NCBI GenBank assembly: GCA_013375495.1
Contig: JABXKC010000008.1
Location: forward strand, 57,148 to 121,147
DNA from: Promethearchaeota archaeon
Lineage (GTDB): Archaea; Asgardarchaeota; Lokiarchaeia; Sigynarchaeales; SOKP01
Direction of reading: 5' to 3'
DNA length: 64,000 bases
Position 1 is the stretch's first letter, and each line of letters starts with the position of its first letter. This document shows, one piece after another, positions 43,623 through 53,003 of the stretch. The notes beneath the pieces were generated by a model. It searched no databases. It was not told where the DNA came from and saw only the letters and a program-made list of their open reading frames with translations. The position numbers and the translations under genes were made by a program.

Positions 43623-44090
43623 TCACGTGGTCTGCTTATATACTTCGTGCTTTCCAATCATTAAGCAACGTACTAATTTGATTGCAGCGATATAAGAACC
43701 TTTAATTCTTGCTTTTCCAGGAATTACATATTTTAAAAGCTTAGTCAATCCGAATATATTATTTTTTGAACGAATTATACTACTTAAAACCTGTAAGATC
43801 TTTTCTTTTTTAACATTAATAGTGATTCGGGCTAAAGGAGCTTTCGCTTTTTGAGCACAACATTCAAAATTGTTTCTTTCAGAAGATAAGGTAAATGTAA
43901 TATATCCATCTAATTCTTTTAAGTACAGTTCAACTTCTTCACCCTTATACTTTCCGACTTTCTGATATGGTTCGTCTAAGCCAAATAGGTCGACGAGCAT
44001 TTTAGCTAATCTAGCAATGTTAAGAATTTTAGTTTCCCTTACGAGATTTTCTGCCTTAAGATTTCGATCAATATCTTGAATTTCAGTTAT
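43623..44090 (-). CDS. SCP2-like protein, apparent AUA start
   Basis: 155 residues from ATA 44088-44090, or 125 from ATG 44000. The ATG has no ribosome-binding site, while the ATA has GGTG (44099-44102) eight bases before it, and the 30 extra residues form a charged amphipathic helix in the same frame. The C-terminal 100 residues match SCP2-like proteins (Y-I-T-F-T-L-S-S-E, A-R-I-T-I-N-V, I-P-G-K-A-R-I-K-G). It precedes the dehydratase/reductase pair by ten bases, so it may carry a CoA ester or hydrophobic substrate for it. Ligand unknown. Confidence 0.75.
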   Translation of the reverse strand: MTEIQDIDRNLKAENLVRETKILNIARLAKMLVDLFGLDEPYQKVGKYKGEEVELYLKELDGYITFTLSSERNNFECCAQKAKAPLARITINVKKEKILQVLSSIIRSKNNIFGLTKLLKYVIPGKARIKGSYIAAIKLVRCLMIGKHEVYKQTT

Positions 44091-44330
44091 TTTAGATGCA
44101 CCTATAGAATGATAACGTCTTCAATGTTAATTATATTAAGTTGAATCGTTAATAAACTTAAAGATTATGTAGCTCTAAAAAGAGATTATACAGAGTATTC
44201 GTAAATTCTGAAAGTTATTCCAATAAATAGATAGGATAGTAGACCCCTAAAATTGTTAGAATAAGTTTTATTTAGTAAGGATTTTTAACTAACATACCAA
44301 TTAAAATGATCTATATGGAGTAAATTGAAA

Positions 44331-46259
44331 ATGGGTAAAACCCTAACAGAAATAATTATTGAATCGCATTTAGTAGAAGGAACACTAGAACGAGGTTCTG
44401 ATATAGCAATTACTATCGATCAAACGCTTACGCAAGACGCAACAGGTACTATGGCTTATCTTCAATTCGAAGCAATAGGCATTGATAGAGTCCAAACGGA
44501 GCTTTCTGTAAGCTATGTCGATCATAATACGCTTCAAAGCGATTTTAAAAACCCAGACGATCATCGATATCTCCAAAGTATTGCCGCGAAATATGGAATA
44601 TATTTCTCACGCCCCGGAAATGGCATCTGTCATCAATTACATTTAGAACGGTTTGCTCGACCAGGTAAAACTCTATTAGGTAGTGATAGCCATACACCAA
44701 CGGGAGGAGGTGTTGGGAGCATTTCTCTTGGAGCAGGAGGGTTGGACGTTGCAGCCGCTATGGCAGGAGAATCGTTTAGGTTAAAAATGCCGCAAGTAGT
44801 AAATGTTTTGCTAACTGGAAGTCTTCCAGATTTCGTTTCTGCTAAGGATGTAATTCTCGAAGTATTGCGAAGAATTGGAGTAAAGGGTGCAAGGTCTAAG
44901 GTTTTAGAATATACAGGCCCAGGGATAAAAACGCTTTCGGTACCAGAGAGAGGAACTATTACGAACATGGGTACCGAAACTGGTGCTACTACATCAATTT
45001 TTCCTTCAGATGGGATTACAAAGGAGTTCTTAGAAGCACAAGAAAGAGGAGATCAATGGGTTGAGTTAAAACCAGATAATGATGCGGTGTATGATGAAAC
45101 CATCGAAATAAACCTAAGTGCACTTGAACCACTAATAGCTGAACCCCATAGTCCCGGTAATGTAAAAACGGTAAAAGAACTTGAGGGATTAAAAGTAGAT
45201 CAAGTTTGTGTTGGTAGTTGCACGAATTCTTCCCTTCGAGATCTCAAGATAACAGCAAATATTTTGAAAGGGAAGACAATTGATCTTAATACGGTGTTTA
45301 CTGTTTCAGCAGGTTCAAGACAAGTCGTTGATCATATGATTATATCTGGTGAAATGGCATATTTAATTGAAGCGGGTGCTCGGATTCTTGAAAACGCCTG
45401 TGGTCCTTGTATTGGGATGGGACTTGCCCCTAAAACCAACGCTGTATCTCTACGAACGTTCAATCGGAATTTTCTTGGGAGGAGCGGAACTAAGAGTGCA
45501 CAAGCATATCTTGTAAGCCCAGAAACTGCTGCTGTATCCGCTATTACAGGAAAAATAACAGATCCAAGATCCTTTGGCGAATTACCTAAATTTGACATGC
45601 CTAAAAAGTTCATGGTAAATGATAACATGATCGTACCACCTTTACCTTTAGAGGCAGCCAGAAAGGTCGAAATTATCAGAGGCCCAAATATCAAACCATT
45701 ACCTGAATTTAATCGCCTTCCCGACAAATTGGAAGGAGAAGTGCTTCTTAAAGTTGAGGATGATATAACTACGGACCATATCATGCCGGCTGGAGCAAAA
45801 ATCTTGCCGTTAAGATCTAACATCCCCGAAATTAGTAAATTTGTCTTCAACGTAGTTGACGAGAGCTTTCCAGATCGATCTTTAGAGAGAGGTGGAGGAT
45901 TTATTGTAGGAGGGGAAAATTACGGCCAAGGAAGTAGCAGAGAACATGCCGCTATCGCTCCCAAGTACCTAGGACTCAAAGCAGTGATAGTTAAATCCTT
46001 TGCTCGAATTCATTTAGCTAATCTTGTAAACTTTGGAATCGTTCCGTTCACATTTGAGAATAAAGAGGATTATACTACCATCGAACAAGGAGATAAATTT
46101 GAAATTGATCTAACAACATTAGAATCTGGAACTGTCGTGTTAAAAAACCTTACAAAAGACACCGAAATCAAATTAACTCATTCTTTAGGCGAGATAGAGA
46201 TCGAAGTTCTAAAAGCGGGAGGGAAACTTCCTTTTATTAAACAAAAACATTCCAATTAA
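44331..46259 (+). CDS. acnA: Aconitate hydratase
   Basis: 642 residues from ATG 44331, within the length range of the shorter aconitases of thermophiles and archaea. The three cluster cysteines are visible: Cys297 in G-S-C-T-N-S and Cys357/Cys360 in A-C-G-P-C-I-G-M-G. The N-terminal three domains are followed by the swivel domain (about 460-640) with S-S-R-E-H-A-A. It interconverts citrate and isocitrate through cis-aconitate with a [4Fe-4S] cluster. The single-chain organisation separates it from two-chain homoaconitase/isopropylmalate isomerase (LeuC/LeuD), although a related activity cannot be excluded. Its 240-base upstream gap holds an unremarkable A/T-rich promoter region. Confidence 0.9.
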   Translation: MGKTLTEIIIESHLVEGTLERGSDIAITIDQTLTQDATGTMAYLQFEAIGIDRVQTELSVSYVDHNTLQSDFKNPDDHRYLQSIAAKYGIYFSRPGNGICHQLHLERFARPGKTLLGSDSHTPTGGGVGSISLGAGGLDVAAAMAGESFRLKMPQVVNVLLTGSLPDFVSAKDVILEVLRRIGVKGARSKVLEYTGPGIKTLSVPERGTITNMGTETGATTSIFPSDGITKEFLEAQERGDQWVELKPDNDAVYDETIEINLSALEPLIAEPHSPGNVKTVKELEGLKVDQVCVGSCTNSSLRDLKITANILKGKTIDLNTVFTVSAGSRQVVDHMIISGEMAYLIEAGARILENACGPCIGMGLAPKTNAVSLRTFNRNFLGRSGTKSAQAYLVSPETAAVSAITGKITDPRSFGELPKFDMPKKFMVNDNMIVPPLPLEAARKVEIIRGPNIKPLPEFNRLPDKLEGEVLLKVEDDITTDHIMPAGAKILPLRSNIPEISKFVFNVVDESFPDRSLERGGGFIVGGENYGQGSSREHAAIAPKYLGLKAVIVKSFARIHLANLVNFGIVPFTFENKEDYTTIEQGDKFEIDLTTLESGTVVLKNLTKDTEIKLTHSLGEIEIEVLKAGGKLPFIKQKHSN

Positions 46260-46308
46260 ATTATTAGTTAATTTTTTTTAATTATTTATTTTTATTCACT
46301 TGTGTTTT

Positions 46309-47070
46309 ATGGTTGAAAAGAAATTTATAGTAGATCCAAAGAAAAGATTCTCTTCCCGAGTAGAAAATTACATCAAATATCGACCAAGTTATCCTCTTGA
46401 AATTATTGATTTTTTGAAAAAGAAAAATTTATTAGCAAAGAATACTGTGATTGCCGATATAGGTTCAGGTACAGGAATTCTAACAAAGATTTTCTTGGAT
46501 AATGGAAACCAAGTTTATGGGGTTGAACCTAATAGTGATATGAGAGAAGCAGCTGAAAATATTCTTCAGGATTATAATAATTTTTATAGTATCGAAGGTT
46601 CTGCGGAATCTACGGGTATAGAGGAGAATAGTATAGATCTTATTATTGCGGGGCAAGCTTTTCATTGGTTCGATGTAGAAGAGGCTAAGAAAGAATTTAA
46701 AAGAATTTTAAAACCAAATGGTAATGTAGTATTAATCTGGAACAATCGTGGAAAAGCGGGATCAGGTTTTAATAGTAGTTATGAAAGCTTCACTTTAAAT
46801 TACGGCACGGATTATAAAGAAGTTAGGAAAAGTGAGGGTAATGTGGATCGCTTTTTTACCTATCAAAAAGAAACATTTGATAATTTTCAAGATTTAGATT
46901 TTACGAGTTTTAAAGGCAGGGTCCTTTCAGCATCTTATATTCCTTTATCTGATAACCCTATTTTCCCTAAAATGATAGTAGATTTGGAAGACTTATTTAA
47001 CGAGCACCAACGGAATGGAATTATTAGAATTGAATATGATACTGAATTATATTATGGGAAATTAGACTAA
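46309..47070 (+). CDS. Class I SAM-dependent methyltransferase
   Basis: 253 residues from ATG 46309 (an in-frame start nine bases earlier is unlikely). Motif I is I-A-D-I-G-S-G-T-G-I-L-T (about 51-62) and the acidic residue after it is in Y-G-V-E-P-N-S; the catalytic-side motif I-I-A-G-Q-A-F-H-W-F is typical of UbiE/Tam-like enzymes that methylate small molecules. It stands between aconitase and a flavoprotein gene. The N-terminal F-S-S-R-V-E-N-Y-I-K-Y-R-P-S-Y-P is a hallmark of the Methyltransf_11 group with this substrate-loop. Substrate unknown. Confidence 0.85.
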   Translation: MVEKKFIVDPKKRFSSRVENYIKYRPSYPLEIIDFLKKKNLLAKNTVIADIGSGTGILTKIFLDNGNQVYGVEPNSDMREAAENILQDYNNFYSIEGSAESTGIEENSIDLIIAGQAFHWFDVEEAKKEFKRILKPNGNVVLIWNNRGKAGSGFNSSYESFTLNYGTDYKEVRKSEGNVDRFFTYQKETFDNFQDLDFTSFKGRVLSASYIPLSDNPIFPKMIVDLEDLFNEHQRNGIIRIEYDTELYYGKLD

Positions 47071-47140
47071 GATAAAAGGTAATGAATTAGAAATCTTAGA
47101 GAAAAGTTTTTTAATCTAAAAAAAATTAGAGTGTAATATT

Positions 47141-47725
47141 ATGAAAGTCGTTGTATTTAATGGAAGTCCTAGGAGCGAAGGTGTTACAAAAAAATGCTTG
47201 AATATCGTAATGGACGAACTTAAAACTGGTGGAATCGAAGTCGAATATGTTTGGATAGGTATGGATAAAATCCAAGGTTGTATAGCTTGTTATAGATGTG
47301 CTAAGAATTTAGATAAAAAGTGTAACGTCAAAACAGATAAACTTAACGAATATTTAGAAAAGATGCTTAACGCTGATGGAATATTATTAGGATCACCAAC
47401 CTACTTTGCAGACACAGCTACTCGAATGAAAGCACTTATAGAACGAGCTGGCCTCGTAAGCAAAGTGAATGGTAATTTGTTAAAACATAAAGTTGGTGCG
47501 TCTGTAGTGTCAGTAAGGCGAGCAGGAGCTACCCATGTTTTTTCGAGTATGAATTATTTTTTCCTAATTAACCAGATGTTTGTCGTTGGTTCAACTTATT
47601 GGAATTTAGGTGTTAATCCACATGTTTCAGAACCTGAAAAAATTATGGAAGATGAAGAGGGCATAGCTACTTTTCAAAATTTAGGTAAAAATATGGCTTA
47701 TCTTCTCAAAAAGCTTAATACCTAA
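47141..47725 (+). CDS. Flavodoxin-fold NAD(P)H-dependent FMN reductase/iron-sulfur flavoprotein
   Basis: 194 residues starting V-V-V-F-N-G-S-P-R-S-E-G, the FMN phosphate loop of the NADPH-dependent FMN reductase family. A cysteine cluster (G-C-I-A-C-Y-R-C-A ... K-C-N-V; about 47-66) follows, as in archaeal iron-sulfur flavoproteins. Later motifs are L-G-S-P-T-Y-F and M-K-A-L-I-E-R-A. The family reduces FMN, quinones, nitro groups or O2. An intact relative of the broken gene at 31857. Confidence 0.87.
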   Translation: MKVVVFNGSPRSEGVTKKCLNIVMDELKTGGIEVEYVWIGMDKIQGCIACYRCAKNLDKKCNVKTDKLNEYLEKMLNADGILLGSPTYFADTATRMKALIERAGLVSKVNGNLLKHKVGASVVSVRRAGATHVFSSMNYFFLINQMFVVGSTYWNLGVNPHVSEPEKIMEDEEGIATFQNLGKNMAYLLKKLNT

Positions 47726-47731
47726 TCTATT

Positions 47732-47741
47732 TTTTTTTTAT
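47732..47741 (+). terminator. Oligo-T terminator
   Basis: Ten T residues about seven bases after the stop of the flavoprotein gene. They lie between convergent genes and probably end transcription of the plus-strand set 44331-47725. Confidence 0.5.
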
Positions 47742-47762
47742 TATAGAGAAGAAATAAAATAC

Positions 47763-50435
47763 CTAACGGTTATCTTTAGTTAATTTAATCATCAATGGTC
47801 CAATTTTAGAAGGAATATCAATTTCTATAAATCCATTAGGGTATTCATTACTTTCTGCATAAACTACATTTTTTTTTTCATTTAGATAAATTTTAGATTG
47901 ACGATTCCACCATTTTGGTTTTCTGATTTTAATCTTATATTCTAGTTGAGAAGTAATATTATACCTTATAATGAATTTATCTAAATTTGATTCTAATGAT
48001 ATTAACGGTGATAGAAAAGCAAACTCTTGATGTAGAACATGTGGATCAATGATTAGACCGGAAATATCAGCTTCAATTCCGGCAATTTTAATTATGCTTA
48101 GTAAATAACTGGCATGGGCATTCAAGTTCATTATCGGAAAGTCACACATTGGAGTTGCAAAATGATAGAAAGCCTCTCCTGCATTTTCAGCGTAATCAGC
48201 GATGTAAGAATCGGGTGCACTCCAAATTCCATACCAAATTTTTGGATATACTTCTGCTCTTTTAGCTAAAGAGTTTTTTATCACTGAGTTAAAGGCTTTT
48301 TTTTCATCGTAATTCGAATATCCCCATGTAAGTAAAGCATTCATAGCATGCCATATACCTCCATTTACATCCCATCCTTTAGGAAGAATATTTAAATATG
48401 TTTTTTGGGCGGGGTAGCTAATATATTGCCCAATTGAAGAAGGCTTGTCTAAATATTCATAAATCTGGTTAATTAAATTGTAAGCACTTTTATTATCTAG
48501 AATTTTTGCAATTAATAACCAGGTGTGATGCTCTAAATATAAGGATTGATCCCCTATAGGATTTCCTTGGCCATCCCAACCCCTGTAAAACCACTTTCCA
48601 TTGTAAGATTTAAGAATTGCTTGCTTTAGTGATTTAAGTTTTTCTAAAGAGGATTTTATAAACTGTTCATTTGGATCCTTCATCAAATCTAAAACTTTTG
48701 GGATTATGTATAGGGCAAATGTAGAGTTAAAGCTTGATTCTCCGTATTTTATAAATCTTCTTCGGTTTTTTACCATTAATGAGATTCCATCAGACCAATC
48801 GCCATCATTACATTTGATAAGACCGTGCTCTCCAAACCCTACTTTTTCTGAAAATAGATAATCAATTAATAGATTAATCTTATCAGATACGCTAGTTCCA
48901 ACAGCCTGTTGTTTGTCCCAAAAAGGAAGATTTTCATCCAAAAGTTCGTAATCTCTGGTTAAAGATACATATTGCTCAATACCCCATAATAAAAATAAAT
49001 ATAAATCTGATGGCTTAGAATGAACAAAAACAGAAGATATCTTTCCATAGCCATATAAAGAATATGGTAATTTCCCATCAGCAAATATTAAGGATAAATT
49101 GAAAAGCAAGAATTCTCTTGCGATTGAAGGGTTAAGTAAAATAAGAGAATTAAAATAAAGAATATAATCTCGAATTGACCCGTCAATCCCATGTCCAAAC
49201 AAATAAACTGAACCTTGATATAATCGATGCTTTTTATAATACTCGTCGTAAAATAAAGCACTACGCGTATAATATGAATGCCATATAGTTTCACGAGAAA
49301 GTTGGGGTTCAGTTTCAATATTTAAATTAATCAGTGAATTTTGCCATTGATTTGCATTCCATTCAAGAATTGATCGATTAGCAACAATTTTCTTGTATTT
49401 ACTTACTAAAGCTTCAATCTTATCAAGTTCTTCATACCCAAAGAGTGTGATAATCTTATTTTCTTTACTATTTTTTAAAGTTAGGCTAACTCCTGCCCCC
49501 AAGCATAACTCTTTCTTTTTAAGTTTCCTTAATTCGTCTCTTGAATCCCAATTAATCAAAATCTTATTTCTGTTGAATAGATTTCTTTTCATTTTGAAGA
49601 AGTTGACATCTTTTTGGTTGAGCATAGCTAAAAAGAGAGATTTAGGATAATAATCGTACTTACTTGGCTCATTCTTAGCAATCGGAGGCTTTTTTTTATA
49701 TATTGGTGTTAAAATAATAGTCTTTAATTCCGTATTATATGTGATACTATATCTAAATTTTCTTGCAAACCTTCTTCTGACGCTTTCAGTATCTCTTCGA
49801 GTTATTTTTAATAATGCTTTTACTACCCTTCCCATGAAGTTTAAAAGCTTAGACTTCCCGAACCTTTTACGATTTTTCCAGGTTACAATTAAAGACTTTA
49901 AAACAGGGTGTATGTTAACATCCCAAAAATCTATAACTTTTATTTTATTATGATCCGAATCGGTTGAAATTAAAAATTCAGAGACAATTATTGGATCATC
50001 TGAGAATGGAGTACAGATGTTATGTATAATATCTATACCGTTAAAATTATATTTCTTCTTGAAATACCCTATCCCAAATATTCTCTCAAATTTAGTAAAC
50101 TTGTTTAAATTCTCAATAGTGTAGAGATCTGATAAGGATGTTTTGTCGTTCTCAAAATAATATAACCCTATTCCTCCACCAAGTTTTCTATAATGACTGT
50201 CTTGGTACGTTAACCATTTAAATCCTCTGGTTCCATCTAAAATCTGAACATATCCTCCGTTATGAGCAGTGCCCATAATTCTATCGTTTCCTAATTGATG
50301 AAAATGATCTGTCGAAAAACCATAAGATGTTTTAGTTTTAGCAATCGGATCTGTTAAATGATTACATTTATAATTATAAGCAGGTAATCCATATTCATCA
50401 GTAAACCATTCTCCAAAATAGCCATTTCCCTTCAT
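47763..50435 (-). CDS. GH94-like glycoside phosphorylase/hydrolase
   Basis: 890 residues. Residues 1-300 form a beta-sandwich lead domain (F-G-E-W-F-T, F-S-T-D-H-F-H-Q-L-G-N-D-R) and the rest an (alpha/alpha)6-barrel. The catalytic segment C-N-D-G-D-W-S-D-G has Asp546 and Asp549 in the arrangement N-D-G-D-W-[NS]-D of GH94 enzymes (cellobiose, chitobiose and cyclic beta-1,2-glucan phosphorylases). Nearby are G-H-G-I-D-G-S-I-R-D and G-G-I-W-H-A-M-N-A-L. GH94 enzymes cleave beta-glucosides with phosphate and release sugar 1-phosphate. No signal peptide. Monocistronic. Family level is fairly safe; substrate is not. Confidence 0.75.
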   Translation of the reverse strand: MKGNGYFGEWFTDEYGLPAYNYKCNHLTDPIAKTKTSYGFSTDHFHQLGNDRIMGTAHNGGYVQILDGTRGFKWLTYQDSHYRKLGGGIGLYYFENDKTSLSDLYTIENLNKFTKFERIFGIGYFKKKYNFNGIDIIHNICTPFSDDPIIVSEFLISTDSDHNKIKVIDFWDVNIHPVLKSLIVTWKNRKRFGKSKLLNFMGRVVKALLKITRRDTESVRRRFARKFRYSITYNTELKTIILTPIYKKKPPIAKNEPSKYDYYPKSLFLAMLNQKDVNFFKMKRNLFNRNKILINWDSRDELRKLKKKELCLGAGVSLTLKNSKENKIITLFGYEELDKIEALVSKYKKIVANRSILEWNANQWQNSLINLNIETEPQLSRETIWHSYYTRSALFYDEYYKKHRLYQGSVYLFGHGIDGSIRDYILYFNSLILLNPSIAREFLLFNLSLIFADGKLPYSLYGYGKISSVFVHSKPSDLYLFLLWGIEQYVSLTRDYELLDENLPFWDKQQAVGTSVSDKINLLIDYLFSEKVGFGEHGLIKCNDGDWSDGISLMVKNRRRFIKYGESSFNSTFALYIIPKVLDLMKDPNEQFIKSSLEKLKSLKQAILKSYNGKWFYRGWDGQGNPIGDQSLYLEHHTWLLIAKILDNKSAYNLINQIYEYLDKPSSIGQYISYPAQKTYLNILPKGWDVNGGIWHAMNALLTWGYSNYDEKKAFNSVIKNSLAKRAEVYPKIWYGIWSAPDSYIADYAENAGEAFYHFATPMCDFPIMNLNAHASYLLSIIKIAGIEADISGLIIDPHVLHQEFAFLSPLISLESNLDKFIIRYNITSQLEYKIKIRKPKWWNRQSKIYLNEKKNVVYAESNEYPNGFIEIDIPSKIGPLMIKLTKDNR

Positions 50436-50584
50436 TATGAAATCTACGAAGATAAAATTGAATTGTATGTTTATAATACCATGATTTAATATTTTAAAAT
50501 CGTACTAAATATTAGTGTTTTTTAACTATATATTTGTAATAGGAATGATATTAGTAAGTTAATAAGTGCTTGAAGGCATCCAAT

Positions 50585-52945
50585 ATGAATGAACGAATCA
50601 AGAAACTGAGAAAACAGAGTCGTTCAGCAATTCCGTATCTTTCATTGGATCGTGCTTTATTAATAACAGAGTTTTACAAGAAAGGAGCAGCTCAATTATA
50701 TTCTATTCCCGTTTCGAGAGCTAAGGCTTTTCAATATATACTAGAAAACAAAGAAATTTGCTTTAATGAGGGTGAGTTAATAGTTGGAGAACGTGGTCCG
50801 GAACCAAAAGCGACTCCCTCTTATCCAGAAGTTTGTTGTCATTCGTTAAATGATCTAAAAATATTAGATTCTAGAGAGAAAATTTCTTTCAAAGTAAACG
50901 ATGAGGTGTGGCAAAAATCAAGAGATGTGATCATTCCTTATTGGAAAGGAAAAACAATTAGAGAAAAAATCTTTTCTCAAGTCGATCAAGAATGGATAGA
51001 TGCATACTCAGCGGGAATTTTTACTGAATTCATGGAACAGAGAGCTCCTGGACACACTGTAGCGGGTAATAACATCTGGAACATGGGATTTTTAGATTAC
51101 AAAATCTTAATACAAGAATCAATTGATAAATTAGACTTTTTCAACGATCCTGACGCTTTTGCTAAAAGAGAGCAATTAAAAGCCATGGATATTACTGCGG
51201 ATAGTATCATAGCATATGCAAAGAAACATTCTGAAAAGGCGCTTGAATTAGCTGAAATAGAATCTGATCTGTTAAGGGAAAAAGAATTAGAAAAAATAGC
51301 CGAAGTTTGCTCTCATGTTCCAGCTCACGCCCCAAGAACATTCTGGGAAGCTCTTCAACACTACTGGTTTATTCATTTAGGTGTTATTACGGAATATAAT
51401 ACATGGGATGCCTTTAATCCTGGACGCCTTGATCAGCATCTAAACCCTTTTTATCAGAAAGATATTTCTAATGGTATTTTAACAAAAGAAGGTGCCGTCG
51501 AACTACTCCAAGCTTTCTGGATCAAATTTAATAACCAACCAGCACCTCCAAAAGTTGGCGTGACTGCTGAAGAAAGTAGCACTTACACTGATTTTTGTAA
51601 TATCAATCTTGGGGGTTTAAAAGAGGATGGTTCTAACGGAGTAAATGAACTATCTTACATAATTTTAGATGTAATTGAAGATATGAGAATACTACAGCCT
51701 AGTAGTAACATTCAAATTAGCGAAAAAACACCAGATGATTTTATCAAAAGAGCCCTTAAGATTATTAAAACAGGTTTTGGACAACCTTCAGTTTTTAATG
51801 CAGATGTCATTATTCAAGAATTGACACGCCAAGGAAAATCGTTAGTAGATGCTCGAAACGGTGGTGCGAGTGGTTGCGTTGAAACAGGAGCTTTTGGAAA
51901 AGAAGCCTACATATTAACAGGTTACTTTAACCTTGTGAAAATCTTGGAAGTTACTTTACATAATGGATATGATCCTTTAACGGATAAACAAGTTGGATTG
52001 AAGACGGGAGAGCCTACCTCTTTTAGTACTTTTGACGAGTTAATAGAAGCGTATACTAAACAAATCAAGCATTTCGTTGACATTAAGATCAAAGGAAATC
52101 TAATAATAGAACAAATTTGGGCGCAGAATCCTTCACCTTTTTTATCAATCGTTATTGAGGATTGCGTTATAAACGGAAAAGACTATAACGATGGCGGAGC
52201 AAAATACAATACAACCTATATTCAAGTAGTTGGTATGGGAAGCATTACTGATTGTTTAGCATCTTTAAAATATAATATTTATGACAATAATATTTATACT
52301 ATGAAGCAAATGCTCGAAGCGCTTAAAAATGATTTCGAAGGTTTTAAGGAATTAAAGCAAAAATTAATTTCGAGAACACCTAAATATGGGAATGATAAAG
52401 ATTACGCCGATTCTATAACCCAACAAATATTCGAGATTGTGTATAATGCCATTGATGGTCGTCCAAACACTAGAGGAGGAGTACATAGAATAAACTTACT
52501 TCCTACAACGGTTCACATATATTTTGGAAAAGTTACTGGTGCTACTCCGGACGGTAGAAAAGCATTCATGCCTTTATCTGAGGGCATCTCGCCTGTACAA
52601 GGAATGGACATTAATGGTCCAACATCAGTAATAAAATCTGCTGGCAAAATTGACCATCTTCGAACTGGAGGGACATTATTAAATCAAAAATTTTCTCCCA
52701 AATTCTTTTCAAGTGAATCAGGAATTGAAAATGTAGCTCATTTGATACGCTCTTATTTCAAAATGGGAGGTCATCATATTCAGTTTAATGTAGTTTCGGC
52801 AAATACTTTACGTGCTGCTCAAGATAATCCTGCGCAATATCATAATCTTATAGTGCGTGTTGCTGGCTACAGTGATTATTATATAAACCTTGGAAAGGAT
52901 TTACAGGATGAAATAATTAAAAGAACTGAACATCTTTCAGTTTAG
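50585..52945 (+). CDS. Glycyl radical enzyme (pyruvate-formate-lyase family)
   Basis: 786 residues from ATG 50585 (an in-frame TTG 15 bases earlier is less likely). The active-site Cys431 and Glu433 are in G-G-A-S-G-C-V-E-T-G and the C-terminal radical site is R-V-A-G-Y-S-D-Y-Y with Gly761. The single Cys with C-V-E differs from pyruvate formate-lyase (Cys-Cys). Diol dehydratases normally have Pro after C-V-E; here it is Thr, as I would expect more in the arylacetate-decarboxylase-like branch. It makes a thiyl radical after activation by a radical-SAM enzyme, for which no gene is found in the window. Oxygen-sensitive, so the organism is anaerobic. Substrate unknown. Confidence 0.88.
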   Translation: MNERIKKLRKQSRSAIPYLSLDRALLITEFYKKGAAQLYSIPVSRAKAFQYILENKEICFNEGELIVGERGPEPKATPSYPEVCCHSLNDLKILDSREKISFKVNDEVWQKSRDVIIPYWKGKTIREKIFSQVDQEWIDAYSAGIFTEFMEQRAPGHTVAGNNIWNMGFLDYKILIQESIDKLDFFNDPDAFAKREQLKAMDITADSIIAYAKKHSEKALELAEIESDLLREKELEKIAEVCSHVPAHAPRTFWEALQHYWFIHLGVITEYNTWDAFNPGRLDQHLNPFYQKDISNGILTKEGAVELLQAFWIKFNNQPAPPKVGVTAEESSTYTDFCNINLGGLKEDGSNGVNELSYIILDVIEDMRILQPSSNIQISEKTPDDFIKRALKIIKTGFGQPSVFNADVIIQELTRQGKSLVDARNGGASGCVETGAFGKEAYILTGYFNLVKILEVTLHNGYDPLTDKQVGLKTGEPTSFSTFDELIEAYTKQIKHFVDIKIKGNLIIEQIWAQNPSPFLSIVIEDCVINGKDYNDGGAKYNTTYIQVVGMGSITDCLASLKYNIYDNNIYTMKQMLEALKNDFEGFKELKQKLISRTPKYGNDKDYADSITQQIFEIVYNAIDGRPNTRGGVHRINLLPTTVHIYFGKVTGATPDGRKAFMPLSEGISPVQGMDINGPTSVIKSAGKIDHLRTGGTLLNQKFSPKFFSSESGIENVAHLIRSYFKMGGHHIQFNVVSANTLRAAQDNPAQYHNLIVRVAGYSDYYINLGKDLQDEIIKRTEHLSV

Positions 52946-53003
52946 ATTAAAATAATTTCATTCGATGAGTTAGATTATATTTATTTGTTTTTATTCGGTT
53001 CTT

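Noticed and set aside
45332..45850. 172-codon minus-strand frame inside aconitase
   Set aside because: Aconitase has its cluster cysteines in place on the plus strand; the opposite frame has no domain signature.
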